From positions 2,197,001 through 2,261,000 of the forward strand of contig NZ_CP030126.1 in NCBI RefSeq assembly GCF_003568845.1: DNA of 64,000 nt, written 5' to 3'. The position numbers were made by a program, and so were the translations under genes. The stretch is from Indioceanicola profundi (GTDB taxonomy: Bacteria > Pseudomonadota > Alphaproteobacteria > Azospirillales > Azospirillaceae). The notes below the pieces were generated by a model. That model had not been told where the DNA came from and ran no database searches. It saw only the letters and a program-made list of their open reading frames with translations. This document shows, piece after piece, positions 41,310 through 50,238 of this stretch. Every line of letters starts with the position of its first letter. Within the stretch, counting starts at the first letter, position 1.

Positions 41310-41734
41310 CAGACGCACCCGCACGTGCCCCTGGCCCTTGGGTTGCCGCCGCCGATGTCCGGCGGATGTCCTGTACGGACACGGCCCCTTGGTGTTTACG
41401 CAACGACGTCAGGCGTCCTTTTTGGCCGAACCGGTCGACAGTGGGCCGGTCCCCGAGAGGGAAGTCGATATGAACGCCGTTACGCACTCCGGGGCGATGT
41501 TAGCCTGATCCCCGGCTGGTCACATATCTCGTCAGTTGACGCTTTGCGGCACCCCTGAATTCAGGCCAGGCCCGGCAATCACGGCGCGAGACCAGATCTC
41601 CCCAAACCTGATGTTCCGCACTTCCGGACGCGAGCCCCGCTGTCCGGACCTTCGAAACTCTCGTTGAGCCCTCGCCGGCGCCGATATGGCTGCCGCATGG
41701 GCCAGGGGTCCCCGCTTTGCGGGGAAAATGCGCC
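41310..41734 (+). promoter_or_regulatory. Long structured 5' leader of ornithine decarboxylase
   Basis: No gene of normal size fits here. The stretch holds a 12-codon ORF (41470-41508), a 7-bp hairpin TCCGGAC/GTCCGGA (41623-41648), and a final hairpin CCCCGC-TTT-GCGGGG (41710-41724) whose right arm contains the ribosome site of the decarboxylase. Rfam has a speF leader motif upstream of alphaproteobacterial ornithine decarboxylases; whether this is it cannot be judged by eye. Polyamine-responsive control is inferred. Confidence 0.5.
41470..41508 (+). CDS. Putative 12-residue leader peptide
   Basis: ATG to TGA encoding MNAVTHSGAMLA, with GAGAGGGA about 8 bases upstream, in the middle of the ornithine decarboxylase leader. 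A short ORF with a good ribosome site in a structured leader is typical of translational attenuation. Expression is unproven. Confidence 0.4.
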   Translation: MNAVTHSGAMLA

Positions 41735-43009
41735 ATGGGTCAGATCCGTTTCCGTTCCGCCGTCGCCCCGCTGCGCCGCAGCTTCCAGGCCAAGCCCGCC
41801 CAGCTTCCGTCCGTGGACAGCTTGGTGGCGGAGCTGCGCCCGGCGGAGCCGCTGCACTGCATCCGCCCGGCCACGTTGCGGGCCACGGCGCGCCGCTTCG
41901 TCGATGGCTTCGCCACGGCCATGGCCCCTGTCTCGGCCGGCGGCGACGTGCTCTATGCCGTCAAGTGCAACCCGGACCCGGCCTTCATCCGCCAGCTCTG
42001 GAAGGGCGGCGTGCGCCATTACGACTGCGCCAGCCCGGCGGAAATCCGCCTGATCCGGCAGATGTTCGGCGATGCCGCGCAGATCCACTACATGCACCCG
42101 GTGAAGAACCGGGCGGCCATCCGCGCCGCCTATCTGGAGCATGAGGTCCGCGACTTCTCCCTGGATTCGGTGGAGGAGCTGGCGAAGATCCTGGAGGAGA
42201 CGGCCTATGCCGGCGATCTGGGCCTGATGATCCGGCTGGCCCTGCCCAAGGGCAATGCCGCCATGGACCTGTCCGGCAAGTTCGGCGCCAGCCGCGAGAC
42301 CGCGGTGGAACTGCTGCGCCGCGCCCGTGTCGTGGGCGAGCGGGTCGGCGTCTGCTTCCATGTCGGCAGCCAGATGATGGAGCCGGCGGCCTATGAGCGG
42401 GCGCTGGAACTGGCGGGCAATATCATCCGGGAAGCGGGCGTTGAGATCGACGTGCTGGATGTGGGCGGTGGCTTCCCCGTCTCCTACCCCGACTTCACCC
42501 CGCCTCCGCTGGACGATTTCATGGCCGCTATCCGCCGCGGCGTGGAGAAGCTGGCCCTGCCCGCCCGCACCCGCGTCTGGTGCGAGCCGGGCCGGGCGCT
42601 GGTCGCCGCGGGCGGCAGCATCGTGGTGCAGGTGGAGCGGCGCCGGGGCGATGAGCTGTTCATTAATGACGGCGTCTACGGCTCCCTCTCGGATGCCGGC
42701 GTGCCGGCCTTCCGCTTCCCCTGCCGGCTGGTCCGGCCGGAGGGCAAGTCCGACGCCGAGCTCATGGCCTTCAGCTTCTGGGGCCCGACCTGCGACAGCG
42801 CTGACCGGATGAAGGGGCCGTTCCTGCTGCCCGCGGACATCCGCGAGGGCGACTGGATCGAAATCGGCCAGTTGGGCGCCTATGGCGCCACGTTGCGTAC
42901 CGCCTTCAACGGGTTCGACGTGGCGCGCATGGCGGAGGTCGCGGATGCGCCTCTGCTGGAAACTCCGGGTCATCGCGTCGCGGCACGGTTGCCAGAGGCC
43001 ACCCGGTAG
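41735..43009 (+). CDS. Ornithine (lysine/ornithine) decarboxylase, fold III PLP enzyme
   Basis: 424-residue decarboxylase that makes putrescine from ornithine. The Schiff-base lysine is in LYAVKCNPDP (K77). Next come HPVKNRAAIRAA, CFHVGSQ (His stacking on PLP), VLDVGGGFPV, CEPGRALVA, and the late catalytic-cysteine motif GPTCDSAD. This is the eukaryotic-type ODC group common in alphaproteobacteria; lysine may also be used. The ATG at 41735 is preferred over a TTG at 41717 because GCGGGGA lies 9 bases upstream. That site is in the arm of a stable hairpin. Homospermidine synthase follows, so the product goes into homospermidine. Confidence 0.93.
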   Translation: MGQIRFRSAVAPLRRSFQAKPAQLPSVDSLVAELRPAEPLHCIRPATLRATARRFVDGFATAMAPVSAGGDVLYAVKCNPDPAFIRQLWKGGVRHYDCASPAEIRLIRQMFGDAAQIHYMHPVKNRAAIRAAYLEHEVRDFSLDSVEELAKILEETAYAGDLGLMIRLALPKGNAAMDLSGKFGASRETAVELLRRARVVGERVGVCFHVGSQMMEPAAYERALELAGNIIREAGVEIDVLDVGGGFPVSYPDFTPPPLDDFMAAIRRGVEKLALPARTRVWCEPGRALVAAGGSIVVQVERRRGDELFINDGVYGSLSDAGVPAFRFPCRLVRPEGKSDAELMAFSFWGPTCDSADRMKGPFLLPADIREGDWIEIGQLGAYGATLRTAFNGFDVARMAEVADAPLLETPGHRVAARLPEATR

Positions 43010-43197
43010 TTCACTCTTCAACATAGGACAAGGAGGAGAACGGCCGTCGGACGGGCGGCCGGTCTCTTCCCTGTTGCCGTTCGCAATGGCTCTGCGGCCG
43101 GGGCGGGCGGCGGCGGATGCCATAACCCTCTTCCCGTCCAACCAGGTCGAAAGGACCTCCATCCGCACGCGGATCAACAGCTCGGAGCGCAAATGAA

Positions 43198-44619
43198 ATG
43201 ACGGACTATGTGAAGCACTGCAATTTCCCCGGCCGCCTTGTCATGGTCGGATTCGGCAGCATCGGTCAGGGGGTCTTGCCGCTGATCTTGCGTCACATGG
43301 ACATCAAGCCCGAGCAGATCACGATCGTCACCGCCGACGATCGCGGCCATGCCGAAGCCGATCATTTCGGCATCAAGTTCATTCGGGACCCGCTGACCAA
43401 GGACAATTACCAGCAGATGCTGCGCCCGCTGCTGGGCAAGGGCGATTTCCTGCTGAACCTGTCCGTGGACGTCTCCTCGGTAGCTCTGATCGAGCTCTGC
43501 GCCGAGGTGGGCGCGCTCTATCTCGACACCTGCATTGAGCCCTGGCCGGGCGGCTACACCGACGCGTCGGTGAGCCCGTCGTTGCGCTCCAACTACGCGC
43601 TGCGCGAGACCGCGCTGAAGCTGCGGGAGAAGTATCCGAACGGCCCGACGGCTGTGCTGACCCATGGCGCCAATCCGGGGCTGGTGTCGCACTTCGTCAA
43701 GCAGGCCATGCTGAACATCGCGGAGGACAGCGGCCGCGACGCCACCCCGCCGACCACGCGGGAGGGCTGGGCCAGGCTGGCGCAGGAGCTGAACGTCAAG
43801 GTCGTCCACATCGCCGAGCGGGACACCCAGATCGCCTCCATCCCGAAGCGCCGGGGGGAGTTCGTCAACACTTGGTCCATCGACGGCTTCATCTCCGAAG
43901 GCTGCCAGCCGGCGGAGCTGGGCTGGGGCAGCCATGAGAAGACCTTCCCGCCGGACGGCTCCCGCCACGAGTTCGGCGAAGGGGCGGCGATCTATCTGAA
44001 CCGTCCCGGCGTAACGCAGCGGGTGCGCACCTGGACGCCGATGGAGGGGCACTTCCACGGCTTCCTGATCACCCACAGCGAAAGCATCTCCATCCCGGAC
44101 TATCTGACGGTGAAGGACGATGCCGGCAACGTGGTCTACCGGCCGACGGCCCACTACGCCTACCACCCCTGCGATGACGCGGTGAAATCAATCCATGAGT
44201 TCGCCGGCAAAAACTTCGTCCAGCAGGAGACCCAGCGCCTTCTGATGGATGAGATCATTGAGGGCGTGGACGAGCTGGGCGTGCTGCTGGCCGGCCACGA
44301 GAAGGGCGCCTACTGGTACGGCTCCCAGCTCGACATCCACGAGGCCCGCGAGCTGGCGCCCTTCAACAGCGCCACCTCACTCCAGGTCTGCGTGGCGGCC
44401 CTGTCCGGCATGGTCTGGGCCCTGGAGAACCCGAACAAGGGCATCGTCGAGCCGGACGAGATGGATTACCAGCGCTGCCTGGACATCTGCATGCCCTATC
44501 TGGGCCCGGTGGTCGGCGCCTACACCGACTGGACCCCGCTGGAAGGCCGCAACAAGCTCTTCCCCGAGGACATCGATGAGAGCGACCCCTGGCAGTTCAA
44601 GAACATCCGGGTGGTGTGA
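43198..44619 (+). CDS. hss: Homospermidine synthase
   Basis: 473-residue NAD-dependent enzyme of the saccharopine-dehydrogenase-like family that joins two putrescines (or putrescine and spermidine) into sym-homospermidine. N-terminal Rossmann motif LVMVGFGSIGQGVLP, then TVDVSS-type strand (NLSVDVSSVALIELC), LDTCIEPWPGGYTD, and AVLTHGANPGLVSHFVKQA. Length and motifs agree with the alphaproteobacterial enzyme. It lies 188 bp after the decarboxylase; that gap contains a small hairpin but no terminator that I can identify, so cotranscription is possible. Confidence 0.94.
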   Translation: MTDYVKHCNFPGRLVMVGFGSIGQGVLPLILRHMDIKPEQITIVTADDRGHAEADHFGIKFIRDPLTKDNYQQMLRPLLGKGDFLLNLSVDVSSVALIELCAEVGALYLDTCIEPWPGGYTDASVSPSLRSNYALRETALKLREKYPNGPTAVLTHGANPGLVSHFVKQAMLNIAEDSGRDATPPTTREGWARLAQELNVKVVHIAERDTQIASIPKRRGEFVNTWSIDGFISEGCQPAELGWGSHEKTFPPDGSRHEFGEGAAIYLNRPGVTQRVRTWTPMEGHFHGFLITHSESISIPDYLTVKDDAGNVVYRPTAHYAYHPCDDAVKSIHEFAGKNFVQQETQRLLMDEIIEGVDELGVLLAGHEKGAYWYGSQLDIHEARELAPFNSATSLQVCVAALSGMVWALENPNKGIVEPDEMDYQRCLDICMPYLGPVVGAYTDWTPLEGRNKLFPEDIDESDPWQFKNIRVV

Positions 44620-44687
44620 GGCGGACGGGGCGGTGCTGGAAGGCGCTGCCCCTTCTCGTTACAGAGGCTTGCCAGCAGCAAATGGCT

Positions 44688-44705
44688 GTACCAACCTATA
44701 GGTAC
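44688..44705. promoter_or_regulatory. Palindrome upstream of vapB, probable operator
   Basis: GTACC-N8-GGTAC with a nested perfect 10-bp palindrome ACCTATAGGT (44694-44703), 22 bases before the vapB start. VapB antitoxins usually repress their own operon through such sites. Confidence 0.5.
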
Positions 44706-44726
44706 TTGGCAAGTGAGGGCCGTGCC

Positions 44727-45005
44727 ATGGGCACCATGATCACCACCACGGAAATCGACCGCCTGTTGAGCACATTGACCGCTGCAACCGGTGAGACGCC
44801 CGAACAGGCCCTGGCCCGCGCTCTTGAGGAGCGGATTGACAGGATCGGCAATCCCCTTCGCTCCCACCCCCTGACGGAAGCCGAGCGCCAGGCTCGGCTG
44901 GAGCGGCTGCGCGCGATTTCGAGGGAGGCGTCTAAGCTTCCCGTTCTGGACCCACGCAGCGATGACGAGATCCTGGGCTATAACGATATCGGGACATTCG
45001 ATTGA
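44727..45005 (+). CDS. vapB: VapB-type antitoxin (PSK/Rv0623-like)
   Basis: 92-residue antitoxin. The segment ITTTEIDRLLSTLTAATGETPEQALARALEERID matches the short transcription-factor-like antitoxin family, with a charged helical C-terminus that would embrace the toxin. Overlap of 4 bases with vapC and a palindrome upstream fit an autoregulated operon. The ATG at 44727 was chosen; 37 further upstream codons do not fit the family. Confidence 0.85.
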   Translation: MGTMITTTEIDRLLSTLTAATGETPEQALARALEERIDRIGNPLRSHPLTEAERQARLERLRAISREASKLPVLDPRSDDEILGYNDIGTFD

Positions 45006-45400
45006 TCGTCCTCGACACCTCGATCCTCGTCGCCATTCTGTTGGACGAACCTGAAGCAGAGCGGTTACGCATCATTCTGAACGACGCGCCGGCAACCATC
45101 CTGTCGGCCGTCAATCATTTCGAAGCCCGGATGCTGCTGCGCGGAAGGTATGGCGTCCCGATGCTGGAAAAGCTGGATGCGCTTCTGGCCGATCTGGGAA
45201 CCGAAATCATCGCGTTCGACCGTCGGCAATCGGAAGCATCTCTGCAAGCCTTCAACCGCTTCGGCAAAGGTCAGGGCCATCCGGCGCAGTTGAACCTGGC
45301 TGACTGCTGCGCCTATGCGCTGGCGAAGACGCGCGGGCTGCCGCTGCTGTTCAAGGGCGGAGATTTCTCCCAAACGGATATCCAGGCCGCCGCCTATTGA
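45002..45400 (+). CDS. vapC: VapC-type PIN-domain toxin
   Basis: 132-residue ribonuclease toxin. The acidic metal ligands are in place: D5 in VLDTSILV, E41 in NHFEAR, D101 in NLADCCAYA and D121 in GGDFSQTD. It starts with TTG overlapping the vapB stop. In this class the substrate is often initiator tRNA or 23S rRNA; not predictable here. No other toxin-antitoxin pair was seen. Confidence 0.9.
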   Translation: MIVLDTSILVAILLDEPEAERLRIILNDAPATILSAVNHFEARMLLRGRYGVPMLEKLDALLADLGTEIIAFDRRQSEASLQAFNRFGKGQGHPAQLNLADCCAYALAKTRGLPLLFKGGDFSQTDIQAAAY

Positions 45401-45531
45401 GCCGCGGCATCCCTGCCCTGCCCCGCTGCCCCCCCTTTCCGTTTGCATGGACCGGCGGGAGGGTTTACCAAACCTCACTTGGTGCGGGGCGCTTGCCCCC
45501 GCGCGCATCTTCCGCCCGCGCCGAGTGAGCC

Positions 45532-46686
45532 ATGAGCGACGCCGCCAACCTTGCCCAGAAAGCCCTGCTGCCCGCGGGCCTGCGCGACCTGCTGCCGCCC
45601 GATGCGGAGCATGAGGCCGGCATTGTCGGCCGGGTGATGGCGGAGTTCGCCGCCCACGGCTATGAGCGCGTGAAGCCGCCCCTGATCGAGTTCGAGGAGG
45701 CGCTGCTGTCCGGCCCCGGCGCCGCGCTGGCGCAGCAGACCTTCCGCATCATGGACCCGGTCAGCCAGCGCATGATGGGCGTCCGCTCCGACATGACAAC
45801 CCAGGTGGCCCGCATCGCCGCCTCCCGTCTTGGCAACGCGCCTCGGCCGCTGCGCCTGTCCTATGCCGGGCAGGTGCTGCGGGTGAAGGGTTCCCAGCTC
45901 CGGCCTGAGCGGCAGTTCGGGCAGGTGGGGGCCGAACTGATCGGCGCCGATGTGGTGGAGGCGGATGCGGAGATCGTGCTGCTGGCCGCCAGCGCCCTGG
46001 CCGCCGTGGGCGTTGCCGGAATCACCATCGACCTGACCGTTCCCACCCTGGTCCCCATCATCTGCCGCGACCTCGGCCTGTCGGAGCGCGCCATCGCAGG
46101 CGTGCGCGCCGCCCTGGACCGGCGCGATCCGGTGGAGCTGGCGGCCTCCGCCGGCCCGGCCGCCCAGGCGCTGACATCCATGATGGCGGCATCCGGACCG
46201 GCCCGCACGGCGCTGGAGAAGCTGAACGCGCTGGCCCTGCCCCCGGCGGCGGCGGCGGAGCGTGCGCGGCTGGCCAGGGCGGTGGAGCTGATCACCGCGG
46301 CAGCCCCCGACCTGATCGTCACCATCGATCCGGTGGAGCTGCGCGGCTTCGAGTATCAGACCGGCCTCAGCTTCACCGTTTTCGCGCGGGGCGTGTCCGG
46401 CGAATTGGGCCGCGGCGGACGTTATCTGAGCGGGGATGCCGAGGCGGCGGAACCCTCCACCGGCTTCACGCTCTATACCGATACGGTGCTGCGCGCGCTC
46501 CCCGGTCCCGAGCTGCCCCGCCGCGTGCTGCTGCCCCATGGCACGCCGCCGGCCGAGGGTGCCGCGTTGCGGGCGCAGGGGTGGCAGACCGTCTCGGCCC
46601 TGGCCCCGGTGCCGGACGCCGCGGCGGAGGCGAAGCGGCTGGGCTGCGGCCATGTCTTCCAGGACGGCCGGGCGGTTGAGGTGTGA
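45532..46686 (+). CDS. hisZ: ATP phosphoribosyltransferase regulatory subunit HisZ
   Basis: 384-residue class II tRNA-synthetase-like protein (HisRS paralogue) that, with short-form HisG, forms the first enzyme of histidine synthesis. HisZ features: LPAGLRDLLPPDAEHE at the start, MRSDMTTQVARIAASRL-like motif (GVRSDMTTQVARI), GQVGAELIGAD, and LGRGGRYLSG. It lacks the anticodon-binding domain of true HisRS. purA follows after a REP-like element, an adjacency common in Rhodospirillales. Confidence 0.92.
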   Translation: MSDAANLAQKALLPAGLRDLLPPDAEHEAGIVGRVMAEFAAHGYERVKPPLIEFEEALLSGPGAALAQQTFRIMDPVSQRMMGVRSDMTTQVARIAASRLGNAPRPLRLSYAGQVLRVKGSQLRPERQFGQVGAELIGADVVEADAEIVLLAASALAAVGVAGITIDLTVPTLVPIICRDLGLSERAIAGVRAALDRRDPVELAASAGPAAQALTSMMAASGPARTALEKLNALALPPAAAAERARLARAVELITAAAPDLIVTIDPVELRGFEYQTGLSFTVFARGVSGELGRGGRYLSGDAEAAEPSTGFTLYTDTVLRALPGPELPRRVLLPHGTPPAEGAALRAQGWQTVSALAPVPDAAAEAKRLGCGHVFQDGRAVEV

Positions 46687-46688
46687 TG

Positions 46689-46766
46689 GTAGGTCGGATT
46701 AGGGCGCAGCCCTTAATCCGACATTCATGCGGGGATTGTCGGATTACGCTTCGCTAATCCGACCTA
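46689..46766. repeat. REP-like palindromic element, copy C
   Basis: 78 bp bounded by a 13-base inverted repeat GTAGGTCGGATTA / TAATCCGACCTAC, starting 2 bases after the hisZ stop. The interior contains two further hairpins with GTCGGATTA/TAATCCGAC arms, so the unit is a double hairpin like a BIME. It shares GTAGGTCG ends with copies A and B but a different interior. Confidence 0.82.
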
Positions 46767-46790
46767 CGGAAAACCAAGGAGTTTCCTACC

Positions 46791-48083
46791 ATGGCGAATG
46801 TGGCGGTCGTCGGCTCCCAGTGGGGTGACGAGGGCAAGGGCAAGATCGTCGACTGGCTGTCCAGCCGGGCCGACGTGGTGGTGCGCTTCCAGGGCGGCCA
46901 CAATGCCGGCCACACCCTGGTGATCGGGGATGTGGAGTACAAGCTGTCCCTGCTGCCCTCCGGCGTGGTGCGGCCCGGCAAGCTGTCGGTGATCGGTAAC
47001 GGCGTCGTGGTCGATCCCTGGGCACTGCTGGCGGAGATCGAGAAGATCCGCGCCAAGGGCGTCGACATCACGCCCGAGACGCTGGTGATCGCTGAGAACT
47101 GCACCCTGATCCTGCCGCTGCACGGCGCGGTGGACCGGGCGCGGGAGGAGGCGCGGGGCACCGCCAAGATCGGCACCACCGGCCGCGGCATCGGCCCCGC
47201 CTATGAGGACAAGGTGGCCCGCCGCGCCATCCGCCTGTGCGATCTGGCCGATGCCCGCGTGCTGGAGGACAAGGTGGACCAGCTCCTGTTCCACCACAAC
47301 GCCCTGCTGCGCGGTCTCGGTGCCGCCGAGCTGGACCGGGAGGAGCTGCTGAATCAGCTTCGCGAGGTGGCCCCGAAGATCCTGCCCTATGCCGGCGTGG
47401 TCTGGCAGCGGCTGGACGAGCTGAAGCGCGCCGGCAAGCGCATCCTGTTCGAGGGCGCACAGGGCGCGCTGCTGGATGTGGACCACGGCACCTATCCCTT
47501 CGTCACCTCCTCCAACACCGTGGCCGGCCAGGCCTCGGCCGGGTCGGGCATGGGTCCGGGGGCGGTGGGCTATGTGCTGGGCATCACCAAGGCCTACACG
47601 ACCCGCGTCGGTTCCGGTCCCTTCCCCACCGAGCTTCTGGATGAGACCGGCGAGCAGCTCGGCGTCCGCGGACGGGAATTCGGCACGGTCACGGGGCGCA
47701 AGCGCCGCTGCGGCTGGTTCGACGCCGTGCTGGTGCGTCAGGCCATCAAGACCGGCGGCATCACCGGCATCGCGCTGACCAAGCTGGACGTGCTGGACGG
47801 CTTCAAGGAGATCAAGGTCTGCACCGGCTACCGCCTGAAGGGCGAGGTCGTGAACCATCTGCCGGCCGGCCAGACCGCCCAGGCGGAGGTGGAGCCGATC
47901 TACGAGACCTTCGAGGGCTGGTCCGAATCCACCCGCGGCGCACGGTCCTGGGCGCAGCTTCCCGCCACGGCGATCAAGTACATCCGCCGGATCGAGGAGC
48001 TGATCGAGGCCCCGGTGACCCTGCTGTCCACCAGCCCCGAGCGCGACGACACCATCCTGATGCACGATCCCTTCGAGGATTGA
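46791..48083 (+). CDS. purA: Adenylosuccinate synthetase
   Basis: 430-residue GTP-dependent enzyme that converts IMP and aspartate to adenylosuccinate in AMP synthesis. Hallmarks: [63 protein letters not shown] and [13 protein letters not shown]. An AAGGAG ribosome site precedes the ATG. Full length, no anomalies. A long-stem hairpin follows. Confidence 0.97.
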   Translation: MANVAVVGSQWGDEGKGKIVDWLSSRADVVVRFQGGHNAGHTLVIGDVEYKLSLLPSGVVRPGKLSVIGNGVVVDPWALLAEIEKIRAKGVDITPETLVIAENCTLILPLHGAVDRAREEARGTAKIGTTGRGIGPAYEDKVARRAIRLCDLADARVLEDKVDQLLFHHNALLRGLGAAELDREELLNQLREVAPKILPYAGVVWQRLDELKRAGKRILFEGAQGALLDVDHGTYPFVTSSNTVAGQASAGSGMGPGAVGYVLGITKAYTTRVGSGPFPTELLDETGEQLGVRGREFGTVTGRKRRCGWFDAVLVRQAIKTGGITGIALTKLDVLDGFKEIKVCTGYRLKGEVVNHLPAGQTAQAEVEPIYETFEGWSESTRGARSWAQLPATAIKYIRRIEELIEAPVTLLSTSPERDDTILMHDPFED

Positions 48084-48095
48084 GCCTGAAACGAT

Positions 48096-48130
48096 CCGCG
48101 GGCCTAGCCCGAAAGGGAAAGCGCCCGCGG
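48096..48130 (+). terminator. Hairpin after purA
   Basis: CCGCGGGC and GCCCGCGG form a perfect 8-bp stem with a 19-base loop that itself can pair (GGGC/GCCC region). It lies 12 bases after the purA stop; T-tract weak. Confidence 0.55.
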
Positions 48131-48198
48131 GTTGTACTTACACTTTTGCTCTGCGATGATCCGGGCGCGCCCGCAAGGGGCCGCTTGTCCGGAACTCC

Positions 48199-50238
48199 AT
48201 GAGCATGGCCGCCACCGCCGAATTCGCCAGCGCCCCCGACGCGCCTGCCGCCGCCCCGGTGGATCTGGGCGGGCGATGCGACATCATGCCGGGATCGCCC
48301 CTGCCCGACCTGGACAGCCCCGGCGGCGAGGCCTTCGTCGCGCGGGTTCGGCGGGACAGGAAATCCGACCAGTTCGCCATCATCGTGGATGGCCGGGTGC
48401 CGGCCAGGATCGAGGCGCTTCCGGCCTTCCGCGGCATGGAGCACCCGAACGTGCTGCGGGTGCTGGACTGGGGCACGGTGGATTGGCCGCTGGAGGATCG
48501 CCGCCGCTTCGCCATCGTGTTCGAGCGGCCGGCCGGACGGCGGTTGATGGAGAGCCTGGACGATGTGCGGGAGCCGCTGCCCGACGATGTGATCGTGCGC
48601 GGTCTTCTGCCCGCCATGCTGTCCGTGCTTCGCGACATGAACATGCGCGGGGTGACGTCCGGCGCGCTACGCCCCACAAACCTGTTCTTCAGGGACCCGG
48701 CCAGCGGAGGCATCGTACTGGGCGACTGCGTCAGCAGCCCGGCCGGCTATGGTCAGCCGCTGCTGCTTGAGACCATCGAGCGGGGCATGGCCCAGCCGTC
48801 CGGCCGCGGGCCAGGGCTCATCTCCGACGACCTCTATGCGTTGGGCGTGACCCTGCTGATCCTGTCGCTGGGCCGCAATCCCCTGCGCGGCATGGAGGAA
48901 GATGCCGCCCTGCGCGCCAAGATGGACAAGGGCACCTATCCGGCCCTGACCGCCGGCGTGCGTGTTCCGCAGTCGCTGATCGAGCCCCTGCGCGGCCTGA
49001 TGGCCGACGACGGCAAGCAGCGCTGGTCCCTATCCGATCTGGAGATGTGGCTGCAGGGCCGCCGCCTGTCCCCGAAACAGCCGCAGGTGCCCCGCCGCGG
49101 CGCCCGTCCCTTCGAGTTCGGAGGCGATGAGCACTGGCATTGCCGGGCCCTTGCCCGCGGCATGGCCGCGAACCCCGCCGCCGCCGCACCGGTGATCGAG
49201 CGGGGCGACCTGGACAAGTGGCTGCGCCGGAGCCTGGGCGACGAGGCGCGGGCGGACCTCGTCCAGAACGCCATCGACAGCGCCTCCATCGGGGGACGCG
49301 GCTCGAACCAGGAGGACCGGACAGTGGCCCGCGTGGTCACCGCCCTGGACCCGCCCGCCCCCCTGCGCTACCGCGGCATTGCCGTGATGCCGGACGGGGT
49401 CGGCACGGCGCTGGCTGAGGCGGTCTGCACCGGCGCCAGCGTCCAGCCCCTGGCTGAACTGATCCTGGCGCAGCTTCCCATGTTCTGGGTGAGCTGCCAG
49501 ACCGATTTCCGGGCGGAGCATGTGCCGCTGGTGCAGCTCTTCGATTTGCAACGCACCCTGCTGGAGCACACCGGCCCCGGCTTCGGGATCGAGCGCCTTC
49601 TGTACGAACTGAATCCCGCCTGCCCCTGCCAGAGCCCGCTGGTCCGCGACCAGCATGTTCTGACCATGGCGGAGCTGATGGCTGCGCTGAACACCGTGGC
49701 GGCGCGTCCGGCGCGCGGGCGCGATCCGATGGACCGGCATATCGCCGCCTTCATCGCCGCGCAGCACAAGAAGATCAACGACCAGTTCTTCACCGCCCTG
49801 ACCAGCGCCGACCCGGCCCGGCGCATGACCGCCACCCTGCGCATCCTGGCCGAGGTGCAGAACCGTTTCGGCCCGGCCAACCTGCCGCAGCTCTGCGACT
49901 GGCTGGTGTCCATGATGGAGCCCGCCTTCAAGCGCTTCAAGCACCGCCCGACGCGGGAGAAGTTGAAGGAGGAAGCCAGGCTCCTGGCCCGCGAGGGCGT
50001 GATCGAAAAGCTGGTGCGGCTGGTGGACAATCCCGACGCGATCCGGCACGACGACAAGGGCTTCCTGATGGCCATTCGCCAGCATGAGGCGCTGACCAAG
50101 GAAATCCACAGGCTGGAGGCGCGGATCAGAACCGGCGGCAGTGCTGCGGAGGGAACCGGCCGGCGGGTCGCCGCCGTCATTTCCAACCTGCTGGCCATGG
50201 GCGGCCTGATCCTTACCGTGGTGATGATGGCGGGATGA
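48199..50238 (+). CDS. Membrane-anchored Ser/Thr pseudokinase
   Basis: 679-residue protein. Residues about 60-290 have a protein-kinase outline: HPNVLRVLDWG, IVFERPAGRRL, and LISDDLYALGVTLLILSLGRNPL at the C-lobe. The key catalytic elements are replaced: the HRDLKPxN loop reads GVTSGALRPTN, DFG reads GDC, and no glycine loop or VAIK lysine is clear. It is therefore probably catalytically dead. The remaining 350 residues are of unknown fold, mostly helical, ending in a single transmembrane helix (ISNLLAMGGLILTVVMMAG). It overlaps a small membrane-protein gene by 4 bp, its likely partner. Confidence 0.78.
   Translation: MSMAATAEFASAPDAPAAAPVDLGGRCDIMPGSPLPDLDSPGGEAFVARVRRDRKSDQFAIIVDGRVPARIEALPAFRGMEHPNVLRVLDWGTVDWPLEDRRRFAIVFERPAGRRLMESLDDVREPLPDDVIVRGLLPAMLSVLRDMNMRGVTSGALRPTNLFFRDPASGGIVLGDCVSSPAGYGQPLLLETIERGMAQPSGRGPGLISDDLYALGVTLLILSLGRNPLRGMEEDAALRAKMDKGTYPALTAGVRVPQSLIEPLRGLMADDGKQRWSLSDLEMWLQGRRLSPKQPQVPRRGARPFEFGGDEHWHCRALARGMAANPAAAAPVIERGDLDKWLRRSLGDEARADLVQNAIDSASIGGRGSNQEDRTVARVVTALDPPAPLRYRGIAVMPDGVGTALAEAVCTGASVQPLAELILAQLPMFWVSCQTDFRAEHVPLVQLFDLQRTLLEHTGPGFGIERLLYELNPACPCQSPLVRDQHVLTMAELMAALNTVAARPARGRDPMDRHIAAFIAAQHKKINDQFFTALTSADPARRMTATLRILAEVQNRFGPANLPQLCDWLVSMMEPAFKRFKHRPTREKLKEEARLLAREGVIEKLVRLVDNPDAIRHDDKGFLMAIRQHEALTKEIHRLEARIRTGGSAAEGTGRRVAAVISNLLAMGGLILTVVMMAG

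Noticed and set aside
41232-41700. Several 60-80 codon frames in the decarboxylase leader
   Set aside because: No ribosome sites, and their composition is unlike the neighbours. Only the 12-codon ORF with a good ribosome site was kept.
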